From contig NZ_JAEIOJ010000004.1 of NCBI RefSeq assembly GCF_016464305.1, positions 186,001 through 250,000 on the forward strand: DNA of 64,000 bases, in the 5' to 3' direction. The position numbers were made by a program, and so were the translations under genes. Positions 8,464-16,393 of the stretch are shown here, piece by piece; position 1 is the first letter of the stretch; each line of letters begins with the position of its first letter. Source of the DNA: Umezawaea beigongshangensis (GTDB lineage: Bacteria; Actinomycetota; Actinomycetes; Mycobacteriales; Pseudonocardiaceae). Under the pieces are notes generated by a model that was not told the DNA's origin, made no database searches, and saw only the letters and a list, made by a program, of their open reading frames with translations.

Positions 8464-9381
8464 TCAGAACAGCAGGTCCGTCACGCCGTCGGTGACGTCG
8501 CAGACCACGGGCAGGTGGCCCCCGACGCCGTCGACGGTGGTGGTGACGTTGCTCACGACACCGGTCACGCCGGTGTCGTGCACGACGGTGGTCACGGTGG
8601 AGTCCACGGCACCGGCCAGCGCGACGCCGTTGTCGACGTCGAGCACGCCGCTGCCGGTGTGCAGGCCGGTGACGTCCAGGGCGTCGCCGAGCTGCAGACC
8701 GTTCGTGACACCGCCGCTGACGCCGACGGTGACGTCCGCGACGACGCCGGTCAGGGAGTCGACCGAGTCGAAGACGTCGCCGTGCACGCCGTCCAGGTCC
8801 GGCAGGAGCTCGCCGGTGGCGCCCGAGACGGTGTGCGACGCGGAGTCGACCGTGAGCTCCACGGTGCCGCCCGCGCCGTCCACGGTGGCGGTGGCACCCG
8901 TCACCGTGGCGTCGAGGGTGTCGGTGAGGTCGCCGACGACGGAGAAGTCACCCGCGAGGGTGAGGTCCGCGGAGAGCGCGCTCTCGCCGACGCCCCAGGC
9001 GGACACGCCGCCGAACGCCTCCAGGCCGGTGGCGTCGGCGGTCAGCGCGCCGGCGGCGGCGAGGTTGAGCTCCGACGTGGCGGGCAGGCCGCCGAGGGAG
9101 AGGTGCTGGGTCACCGCGTGCAGCTGGCTGATGGCGCCGGCCGCGCCGTCCTCGACGACGTCGAGGGGCAGGGTCTCCAGCAGACCGGCGTCCAGGGCGG
9201 GCAGACCGGCGGTGGGCGCGTAGTCGAGCACCAGGGGGATGACCTCCTGGACGTCGAGGGCGCTGATGTCGCTCAGGCCGGCGTCGGCGAGCGCGCCCTC
9301 CGCGTCGTTCTGGAACGCCCGCAGTGCCGTCGGGTCGCTCAGCAGGTCGAGGACGAAGTCGTGCAGCGTGTTCGAGGTCAC
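8464..9381 (-). CDS. iniB: IniB-like protein with low-complexity Val/Thr/Gly tail
   Basis: 305 residues, GTG start with GGAGA upstream. The first ~50 residues (LHDFVLDLLSDPTALRAF ... GALADAGLSDI) form the short helical domain that defines IniB-type proteins. The rest is strongly biased to Val, Thr, Gly, Asp and Ala with repeated TVTG/VDG-like phrases, comparable in kind to the Gly-rich tail of mycobacterial IniB though less glycine-dominated. There is no signal peptide or membrane helix. It is first gene of the minus-strand operon iniB-iniA-iniC-GNAT-phzF-like. The molecular role of IniB is not established. Confidence 0.75.
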   Translation of the reverse strand: MTSNTLHDFVLDLLSDPTALRAFQNDAEGALADAGLSDISALDVQEVIPLVLDYAPTAGLPALDAGLLETLPLDVVEDGAAGAISQLHAVTQHLSLGGLPATSELNLAAAGALTADATGLEAFGGVSAWGVGESALSADLTLAGDFSVVGDLTDTLDATVTGATATVDGAGGTVELTVDSASHTVSGATGELLPDLDGVHGDVFDSVDSLTGVVADVTVGVSGGVTNGLQLGDALDVTGLHTGSGVLDVDNGVALAGAVDSTVTTVVHDTGVTGVVSNVTTTVDGVGGHLPVVCDVTDGVTDLLF

Positions 9382-9452
9382 GGGAGGTCTCCAAGAGCTG
9401 AAGTGCGGGACTGGCCGAGCCGGGCGGTGCTGCTCCGGCGATGACGATGACG

Positions 9453-9552
9453 CTAGGGGTGATCACCCGATAGCGGCATCGGGGATTACTCCGGGGCTAC
9501 AGTCCGACCCTCAATAGGGTGTCTTTCGTTCACCCCCTAGGGGACTAGGGGT
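9453..9552. promoter_or_regulatory. divergent control region of iniB and hsp70/iniR, palindromic
   Basis: The 250 bp between the two divergent operons contain a perfect 12-bp palindrome GGGTGATCACCC (9457-9468), an inverted repeat ACCCT-4 nt-AGGGT (9507-9520), a perfect 10-bp palindrome CCCCTAGGGG (9534-9543), and a direct repeat CTAGGGGT at 9453-9460 and 9545-9552. All share an AGGG/CCCT core, which suggests one regulator recognises them. The adjacent IniR-like LuxR protein is the obvious candidate; this assignment is inference. Confidence 0.5.
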
Positions 9553-9631
9553 CGTGCTTGTCGCTCTCAGTGCGTCCGTGTAGTCCTGTGGCCCTGCTGC
9601 GGGCAGAGGAGTCCGGACGGGAGGAGGCGGT

Positions 9632-10906
9632 GTGCCGCACGTGGTCGGGGTGGACGTGGGCGGTGCCAGCACCGCCGCCGCGCTCTGCCGCCTGGGCGAG
9701 CCGTCGCGCGGCGCGGAACTTGTCCCGCTGGACGAGCGCGCCGGGGCCGTGGCCTCGGTCGTCCAGATCGCGGCGGACGGCACGTTCTTCGTCGGCGAGT
9801 CCGGCGCGGTCGACCCCCGGCTCGCCGCGCGCCACTTCCTGCGGCGGATCGGCGACGAGGTGCCGTTCCACCTCGGCGACGAGGTCTGCTCGGCCGAGGA
9901 GCTGACCTCGCTGATGATCCTCTGGGTGGTCGGCCAGGCCGCCACCCGCACCGGCGAGACCGCCCGGCACGTCGTCGTCACCCACCCCCTCGGCTGGGGG
10001 CCGCACCGCAAGAACCTGCTGCTGCGCTCCCTGCGCGAGGCGGGCGTCGGCAACGCGACCCTGCTCGCCGAGCCCCTCGCGGTCGCGGAGAACCACGCCG
10101 CCCGCGAGCGCGTCCCGGTCGGCGCGCTGCTCGGCGTGCACAGCCTCGGCGCGCACGCCTTCGGCGCGGCCGTCGTGCGCCGCACCCCGGCGCACACCTT
10201 CGAGCTCGTTACCGGGACCGAGGGCGCCGGTCAGCTCGCGGGCGCGGACTTCGACGACGCCCTGGTCGCGCACGTCCTGGGCCGCCAGGCGGGCGCGGTC
10301 GACCCGGACGACCCGCAGGACCGCGCCGACATGGCCAGGCTGCGGCACGCCTGCGCCGCGGCCAAGATCGCCCTGTCCACGGCCGCCGAGGTGACGATCC
10401 CCGCCCCGGCGGGCCAGGTGCGCATCACCCGCTCCGAGTTCGAGGAGCTGATCAGACCCGCCGTGGAGATGTCCGTCGCCGCGCTGCTGCGGGTCGCCGG
10501 CCGCACCCCCCTCGACGCCGTCGTCCTCGCGGGCGGCAGCGCGCGCGTGCCGCTCGTCGCCGACCTCGTGGAGGCCGCGCTGGACTGCCGCGTGCTGGTC
10601 GAGGCCGCGCCGGAGACGTCGGCCGTCAAGGGGGCCGCGCTCGCCGCTCGCCTCCTGCTGGAGGGGCCCGCGCCGGAGGCGGAGCCCGTCGAGACCTCGG
10701 TCCTCGCCCGCTCCGACGACGCGTCCCTGCGCTTCCCGGTCGGGGAACTGCGCGTGCGCGAGGACGAGCTGACCGCCCCACCGCCGCGGCCCCCGGTGGA
10801 CATCACCCCGCTCGACCTGCCCGAACGCCGCTCGGTCCGACGCGCCGTGCGCGCGTTCGGCGGCGCGCGGCGCGGTGCGGGCACATCCGAGGAGGACGGC
10901 CGTTGA
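9632..10906 (+). CDS. Hsp70-family ATPase lacking a normal substrate-binding domain
   Basis: 424 residues, GTG start after GAGGAGG. The actin-like nucleotide-binding domain is complete: phosphate-1 loop VVGVDVGGASTAAAL at residues 4-18, a phosphate-2 region near 165-180, and the adenosine motif VVLAGGSARVPLV near residue 300. After ~370 residues only a short Pro-rich, basic tail remains, so the peptide-binding domain of DnaK is missing. Such short Hsp70-like ATPases occur beside regulators in actinobacteria. Its stop overlaps the TTG start of the iniR-like gene (TTGA), so both are made together; a role in controlling or sensing for IniR is plausible but unproven. Confidence 0.8.
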   Translation: MPHVVGVDVGGASTAAALCRLGEPSRGAELVPLDERAGAVASVVQIAADGTFFVGESGAVDPRLAARHFLRRIGDEVPFHLGDEVCSAEELTSLMILWVVGQAATRTGETARHVVVTHPLGWGPHRKNLLLRSLREAGVGNATLLAEPLAVAENHAARERVPVGALLGVHSLGAHAFGAAVVRRTPAHTFELVTGTEGAGQLAGADFDDALVAHVLGRQAGAVDPDDPQDRADMARLRHACAAAKIALSTAAEVTIPAPAGQVRITRSEFEELIRPAVEMSVAALLRVAGRTPLDAVVLAGGSARVPLVADLVEAALDCRVLVEAAPETSAVKGAALAARLLLEGPAPEAEPVETSVLARSDDASLRFPVGELRVREDELTAPPPRPPVDITPLDLPERRSVRRAVRAFGGARRGAGTSEEDGR

Positions 10907-13326
10907 CGCCGACCCGGCACGGCACCCCGACCCGCCCGCTCGCGCTGGACCAGCGCGGCAGACGCCTGCTCGACGCCGTGGCGGCCGATCCGCACGCGCC
11001 GCTGCACGTCGGCGTCGTCGCGCCCGGCGGGTACGGCAAGACCGCGCTGCTGCGCGAGATCGAGCACCTCCTGCGGCGGGCCGACGTGTCCGCGCACGTC
11101 GTGGACGACGCGCACCTGCTGGACGCACGGCGGCTGCGCGAGCTGCGCGCCGTCGCCGAGGACACCGGCGCGCGGATCGTCGTCGCCCACCGGCCGTGGC
11201 CGCGCAGCGCCGAGCTGGACGCGCTCGCCGAGACGCTGGGCCGCGCCGGTGAGCTGCTGGTCCCGGCGCGGCTGGACCGCGACCGGGTCCGGGCGCTGCT
11301 GCCGGCCTCCGCCGGTCGCGCGCACGTGGACCACGTGCTCGCCGAGACCGCCGGCGTGCCGCGCTTCGTGGAGCGGATGGCCGCCGCGCTCGGCCCGTCG
11401 CCCACCGGGGTCACCGCGGAGGCCCTGGCCGGGTTCCGCACCGACCTCGACTGGCTCGACGCCGACGTGCAGAGGTTCCTGCTGGCCGCGGAGGCCGGGG
11501 CCGCGCTGCGGCTGGACCTGCTGGCGGCGCTGCTCGGCCGGGGCCTCGACGAGGTCGGCGACGTGATCGAGGCCGCGCGGGCCACCGGACTGCTCGCCGA
11601 GGACGGCACCCTCGTGCCGATCGTGCGCCGCGCGGTGGCCGCTCACAGCAGGACCGACCGGCGGATCGCCGTGCGGTTGCGGCTGGCCGGGCTCCAGCTC
11701 GAACGCGGCGGCCCGGTGCTCGGCCTGGTGCGCCCGCTGCTCGGGACCGGCGTCGGAGGACCCGAGGTGGCCACGGCGTTCCGCGCCGCCGCGCGCGAGG
11801 CGCTGCCCACCGATCCCGCGCTGGCCACGAGGTTCCTGGCCGCGGCGGTGAGCGCGGGCACGCCCGCCGCGCAGGTCGCCGCGGAACGGGCGCTGGCCGC
11901 CGTCATGTCCGGCGACCTCGACTCCGGCCTGCGGCTGGCCGACGAGGTGCTCGCCCGGCCCGCGTCCGCCGACCGGGCCACCGCGGCCGACGTCGCCGCC
12001 GCCGCTCTCGCCCACCGCGGGCAGCTCGCCCGCAGCACCGAGCTGCACCGCTGGTCCGGCACGGCCGCGTCGTCGGCGTTCGCCACCGTCGGCCTCCTCG
12101 GCACCGGGCGGCCGAGCGAGCCCGTCGCGCACCCCGCGCAGCCGCCGACCCTGCTCGCCGGGGCCGCGTCGCTGATGGCGCAGGGGGTGCACGAGTCGGT
12201 GTCCGGCACGCCGACCGCCGCGCTGTCCACGCTCGTGCGGGCCTCCGGGCTGCTGGAACCCGCAGGGCGCGCGGTGCTGCTGCCCGACAGCCCCGCCGCG
12301 CTGGCGGCGCTGGTGGCGCTGCACTGCGGCGAGTCCGGCGTCGCGGAGTCCGTGCTCCAGCGCGCCGTCGCCACCGACACCGGCGGTGTGCTGATGGCGG
12401 CGCGGCACCGGCTGCTGCTGGCGTGGATCGCGATGGCCCGCGGTGACGTCCTGCTCGCGCGGGAACGCCTGGTGGAGCTGAAGAAGACCGGGCGGGCGCT
12501 GGAACCCCGCGACTGGATCTTCGCCATCGCGCTGGAGGTCGGCATCGCCCGCCGCGGCAGCGATCTCGCCGCCCTGCGCCGCACCTGGGAGCAGGCGTGC
12601 GAGGCCGTGCTGCGGCACCCGGTCGACCTGTTCACGCTCCTGCCGCTGGGCGAGTTCTCCGCCGCCGCGGCGCGGCTGCGCGACCAGCACCGCCTGCAAC
12701 CGCACCTCGCGCAGGCCGAGGAACTGCTGCGGCGACTGGGAGATCCGCCCCTGTGGTCGACCGCGTTCCACTGGGGAGGGTTGCACGCGGCGATCATCGC
12801 CGAGCAGATCCCCGCCGCCGAGCAGCACGCCGAGGCGCTGGCCGCCGACCGCGGGCACAGCCGCTACTGCGCCGTCGTCTCCGCCGCGGCGGAGAGCTGG
12901 CTCGACGTCGTGGCCGGGAAGATCGACCCGGACCAGGTGGAGGAGGCGGCGCGCGGGCTGCACGCCGTGGGGCAGTGGTGGGACGGCGCGCGGCTGGCCG
13001 GGCAGGCCGCCATCCGGACGTCGGACCGGCAGGCGATGGTGCGCCTGCTCGACTGCGCGCGGCTGTTGCAGGGCAGGCCGGTCGGCGCGAAGAAGGCGGC
13101 GGAGACGCCCGCCGCCGTCGCGGACGCCTCGGCGGCGGCGAAGCTGAGCGAGCGCGAGCGGGAGGTCGCCGCGCTCGTCGTGGAGGGCCTGACCTACAAG
13201 CAGATCGGCGACCGGCTGTTCATCTCCGCGAAGACCGTGGAGCACCACGTGGCGCGGATGCGTCAGCGCCTCGGGTGCGGCAGCCGCAGCGAGCTGCTCG
13301 CGCAGCTCCGCCAGCTCGTGTCCTGA
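10903..13326 (+). CDS. iniR: IniR-like LuxR-type transcriptional regulator
   Basis: 807 residues from a TTG overlapping the upstream stop, with AGGAGG 8 nt before. It has a degenerate MalT/LAL-type ATPase region at the N-terminus (APGGYGKT at 40-47), a short DAHLLDARR segment in the Walker B position, a long helical repeat region and a C-terminal LuxR helix-turn-helix (about 745-807; LSEREREVAALVVEGL, then KTVEHHVARMRQRLG). In M. tuberculosis the homologous regulator IniR sits next to iniBAC and activates it, reportedly with trehalose as signal. Position beside iniBAC here supports the same role. The signal in this organism is inferred. Confidence 0.8.
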   Translation: MTPTRHGTPTRPLALDQRGRRLLDAVAADPHAPLHVGVVAPGGYGKTALLREIEHLLRRADVSAHVVDDAHLLDARRLRELRAVAEDTGARIVVAHRPWPRSAELDALAETLGRAGELLVPARLDRDRVRALLPASAGRAHVDHVLAETAGVPRFVERMAAALGPSPTGVTAEALAGFRTDLDWLDADVQRFLLAAEAGAALRLDLLAALLGRGLDEVGDVIEAARATGLLAEDGTLVPIVRRAVAAHSRTDRRIAVRLRLAGLQLERGGPVLGLVRPLLGTGVGGPEVATAFRAAAREALPTDPALATRFLAAAVSAGTPAAQVAAERALAAVMSGDLDSGLRLADEVLARPASADRATAADVAAAALAHRGQLARSTELHRWSGTAASSAFATVGLLGTGRPSEPVAHPAQPPTLLAGAASLMAQGVHESVSGTPTAALSTLVRASGLLEPAGRAVLLPDSPAALAALVALHCGESGVAESVLQRAVATDTGGVLMAARHRLLLAWIAMARGDVLLARERLVELKKTGRALEPRDWIFAIALEVGIARRGSDLAALRRTWEQACEAVLRHPVDLFTLLPLGEFSAAAARLRDQHRLQPHLAQAEELLRRLGDPPLWSTAFHWGGLHAAIIAEQIPAAEQHAEALAADRGHSRYCAVVSAAAESWLDVVAGKIDPDQVEEAARGLHAVGQWWDGARLAGQAAIRTSDRQAMVRLLDCARLLQGRPVGAKKAAETPAAVADASAAAKLSEREREVAALVVEGLTYKQIGDRLFISAKTVEHHVARMRQRLGCGSRSELLAQLRQLVS

Positions 13327-13564
13327 CGCTCGTCCCGACCGGGGGCGCGATGCCCTCAATTCCACCCGTTCGGATTAAGGGGTGCTTCTCACCTGCGCCT
13401 ATGGCCAACTAACCGTAGGAGTTACCTCGATCGGGTCTCATCTGGACTTTCGCGGGAGGTGAGAGCGGTGGGACCGCTCCGGTAGGCTGCACGACCGGCG
13501 TACACGGGTTGTGAACGCAGGTTCGTCCGCTCGTGTCAGGAGCACCGACCCCAGGCAAGGTGGC

Positions 13565-15703
13565 ATGAGTTCGCCCTTCCCGGACGGAGCGAAGGCTCCG
13601 CTCGGTGGTTCGACGGCCTCCGGTGACCCCCGCCGCGAGCGGGACAGGCTCGCTCGGAAGTGGGCCTACCTCGTCAGCTCCACCGCCTACGTCCCGCTGT
13701 CCGCACCGGAGATCGAGCAGGTGCTCGGAGAGCTGGTGGACGGACTCGTCGACGTCCTCCGGCGCGAGCCGTTCCGGCCGGAGGCCGCCGACGCCCTCGG
13801 CGCCCGGCTGGTCGCCCTGCACTGCGTCGGACCGGACAGCCTGCGCGTCAGCGTCGGCGTGCTCGGCAAGGCGCTGCTGTCGACGACCGAACTCGCCGGG
13901 CTCCCCGACCTGCCCGAGCGGGTGGTGGCGGTCCTCGGCGCGTTCTCCTCGGGGTACGCGCAGGCCAGGCAGCTCCTCGCGCTGGAGCAGCAGGAGGCCG
14001 TCACCAGGGCGCTGCTCCTGGCCGCCAGCACCGCCCGCTCCAGCCTCCGGGTCAGCGAGGCGCGCTTCACCGAGGTGTTCGCGTCCTCGCCCAGCGGCAT
14101 GGCCATCACCGGTCTCGACGGCGGGTTCACCCTGGTCAACGAGGCGTTCGCCGACGTCTTCGGGCACACCGCCGCCGGGCTGGGCGTGCTGTCGCTGTTC
14201 GACCTGGCCGATCCGGCCGACCTGCCGCTGCTGCGCGCCGCGTTCGAGGACCTGTGCGACGGCCGCGTGCCGCGCGCCCAGCACCGGCAGCGCTTCCTGC
14301 GCCGCGACGGCGAGCAGGTGTGGGCGTCGATCGCCCTGGCCGCGGTGCGCGACGAGCAGGGCGGCCCGGCGAACGTGCTGGTCGTCGTCGAGGACGACAG
14401 CGAACTCGCGCTGCTCGGCGGGCGGCTCACCCACCAGTCGCTGCACGACGTGCTCACCGGCCTGCCCAACCGCCAGTTCCTCACCACCCAGCTGGAGAAG
14501 GTGATCGGGCAGACCGATCCGCGACTGGGCGCGACGCTCTACCACCTCGACCTCGACGCCTTCTCCGCCGTCGCGGACGGCATCGGCCGCGACGCGGGAG
14601 ACCAGCTCCTCAAGCACGTGGCCCAGCGGTTGCAGGCCGTCGTCGCGGAGGAGAAGGCGATGGTGGCGCGGCTGGAGGGCGACGAGTTCGTGGTCCTGGT
14701 CGAGAACGGTCCGTCCACACCGGACGTCTCCTCGATGGTCGACCTCATCAACGAGCGGCTCGGCGAACCCGTCTACTTCGGGGACCACGGCGTCGCCGTC
14801 TCCGCGACCGTCGGCGTCGTGCACCGGCTGCCCCGGCTGGAACCGGCGGAGCTGCTGCGGGCCTCCGACCTGACGCTGCGACGCGCCAAGCGCAGCGGAC
14901 GCAGGCAGTGGGGCCTCTACGACGCCGCGCAGAACGCCGAGGACCGCGCGCAGCTGAGCCTCGCCGCCGGGATGCCGGGCGCCTGGGAGAACGGTGAGAT
15001 CACCGTCGTCTTCCAGTCCGTGGTGGCGCTGGACGGCGGCGCGATCACCGCGCTGGAGGCGCAGATGCGCTGGAAGCACCGGAGCGCGGGAGTGATCCCG
15101 CACGAGCGGTGCGTCGCGCTGGCCGAGCAGACCGGCCTGATCCTGCCGCTGGGCGCGTGGCTGCTGCGCACGGCGGCCGAGCAGGTGCGCTGGTGGGCGT
15201 TGCGCGAGAAGCGCGACGTGCCCGTGGTCGTCCTCCTCGCCGCGAGCCAGGCGCGGGACCCCGACCTGGTCGGCTCGGTGCACCGCGTGCTCGCCGCGAC
15301 GGGTCTCGCGGCGGCGTCGCTGCGCCTCTGCGTCCCGGCGCGGGTGCTGACCGACGAGAGCGGCGAGGCCGTGGAGAACCTGACGCTGCTCGCCGAGGCC
15401 GGTGTCGTGATCGAGGTGCGCGACTTCGGCGGAGCCGCCGACGCCGCCGACCTGGAGGACCTCCCGGTCGCGTCGGTGCGCGTCGCCGACCGCCTCGTGC
15501 GCAAGCAGGCCGAGCACGCGCCCTCACCGGCCACGACCCGCGTGCTCACCGACCTGGTCGAGGTGGTCCACCTGCTGGGCCGCGAGGTGGGCGTGGACGG
15601 CATCGCCACCGAGGCCCAGGCCGCCTGGTGGCGCTCGCTGGGCGCCGACACCGCGACAGGCCCCCTCTACCCGCGAGTTGAGCGTTCAGGCACGGTGAGT
15701 TGA
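13565..15703 (+). CDS. PAS-GGDEF-EAL protein with degenerate catalytic motifs
   Basis: 712 residues from the ATG at 13565 (AAGG 4 nt upstream); a GTG at 13511 is an alternative. Order: a helical ~140-residue N-terminal region common in actinobacterial cyclic-di-GMP proteins, PAS (about 165-280), GGDEF (about 290-450), EAL-like (about 470-700). The GGDEF signature reads EGDEF (371-375). The EAL signature is EAQ (498-500), the usual DDFG is RDFG, and the expected lysine and later glutamate positions are not conserved, so phosphodiesterase activity is unlikely. No membrane segment. It probably binds rather than turns over cyclic-di-GMP. The last codons and stop lie inside the repeat array that follows. 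Confidence 0.8.
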   Translation: MSSPFPDGAKAPLGGSTASGDPRRERDRLARKWAYLVSSTAYVPLSAPEIEQVLGELVDGLVDVLRREPFRPEAADALGARLVALHCVGPDSLRVSVGVLGKALLSTTELAGLPDLPERVVAVLGAFSSGYAQARQLLALEQQEAVTRALLLAASTARSSLRVSEARFTEVFASSPSGMAITGLDGGFTLVNEAFADVFGHTAAGLGVLSLFDLADPADLPLLRAAFEDLCDGRVPRAQHRQRFLRRDGEQVWASIALAAVRDEQGGPANVLVVVEDDSELALLGGRLTHQSLHDVLTGLPNRQFLTTQLEKVIGQTDPRLGATLYHLDLDAFSAVADGIGRDAGDQLLKHVAQRLQAVVAEEKAMVARLEGDEFVVLVENGPSTPDVSSMVDLINERLGEPVYFGDHGVAVSATVGVVHRLPRLEPAELLRASDLTLRRAKRSGRRQWGLYDAAQNAEDRAQLSLAAGMPGAWENGEITVVFQSVVALDGGAITALEAQMRWKHRSAGVIPHERCVALAEQTGLILPLGAWLLRTAAEQVRWWALREKRDVPVVVLLAASQARDPDLVGSVHRVLAATGLAAASLRLCVPARVLTDESGEAVENLTLLAEAGVVIEVRDFGGAADAADLEDLPVASVRVADRLVRKQAEHAPSPATTRVLTDLVEVVHLLGREVGVDGIATEAQAAWWRSLGADTATGPLYPRVERSGTVS

Positions 15704-15818
15704 GCGTTCAGGCACCCCGAGTGGAGCGTTCGCGACCCGGTGCCGTCCGGACCACGTGCTCGAACGCTCCACTCGCGGTGCTCGAACGCTCCACTCGGGG
15801 TGCTCGAACGCTCAACTC
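15675..15818. repeat. mirror-symmetric array: 3 forward + 3 inverted 22-bp units
   Basis: Three forward units with core GAGTTGAGCGTTC or GAGTGGAGCGTTC start at 15675, 15697 and 15719, exactly 22 bp apart. After a 30-bp centre come three inverted cores (GAACGCTCCACTC, GAACGCTCCACTC, GAACGCTCAACTC) at 15762, 15784 and 15806, again 22 bp apart. Linkers (for example AGGCACCCC and GGGGTGCTC) are also nearly complementary. The whole can fold into one ~57-bp stem. It lies between convergent genes and contains the stop codons of both. Likely a bidirectional terminator or a dispersed repeat family. Confidence 0.9.
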
Positions 15819-16318
15819 GCGGGAGGGGGCGGGGTGCGGGACGGGAGGTGGACCAGGATCAGGCCGACGCTCGCGATCAGGACGTTCTGCAGCGCCGCCG
15901 AGTTGCCGTTCCACGTGTCGGACTGCCACATCTGGAACCACTCGCCGCCGATCGTGATGAAGCCGCCGGCGAACAGCACCACCTGCATCAGCCAGCCCAG
16001 CGACGACAGGTCGCGCGCCGCGGCCGCCCCGCGCACCCAGGCGACGAACGCGGCGCCGAGCACCAGCGCCGTGGCCGCCTCCCAGACGATGATCAGGACG
16101 TACGCCGTCGTCGCCAGCGTCGGGCTGGTCACGGCCCGCCACATCACCTCGGGCGACTTGAACGTCGTGTCCATCGCCAGCACGTGCTGCACGAACGCCT
16201 CGTTCGTGCCGTAGTCCGTCGTGTTGCCGAGCACCACCAGCGCCATGTAGAGCGCCGTGATCGCCGTCAGCGCGGCCACCACCGTGTCCGCACTGCCCAT
16301 TCTCCCCAGAAGACGCAT
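15812..16318 (-). CDS. DUF2165-family small membrane protein
   Basis: 168 residues with four hydrophobic segments (about 12-32, 65-90, 105-125, 140-160). The motif NTTDYGTNEAFVQHVLAMDT after the first helix and GGEWFQMWQS before the last identify the DUF2165 family, whose function is unknown. The ATG at 16316-16318 has no ribosome site but lies 8 nt after a TAGTGT -10-like hexamer, suggesting a leaderless mRNA. The stop codon falls in the last inverted unit of the repeat array, so its C-terminal codons are shaped by that repeat. Confidence 0.8.
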   Translation of the reverse strand: MRLLGRMGSADTVVAALTAITALYMALVVLGNTTDYGTNEAFVQHVLAMDTTFKSPEVMWRAVTSPTLATTAYVLIIVWEAATALVLGAAFVAWVRGAAAARDLSSLGWLMQVVLFAGGFITIGGEWFQMWQSDTWNGNSAALQNVLIASVGLILVHLPSRTPPPPAS

Positions 16319-16393
16319 GACGCGAAACACTACGCACAGGATTCGGAAGGTCACTAGATCGGATGGTCGTGCTTGTCCGATACGGTCGACTTC

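Noticed and set aside
15675-15818. CRISPR array
   Set aside because: Units are 22 bp apart with near-identical 9-bp linkers rather than unique spacers, half are inverted, and no cas gene is present.
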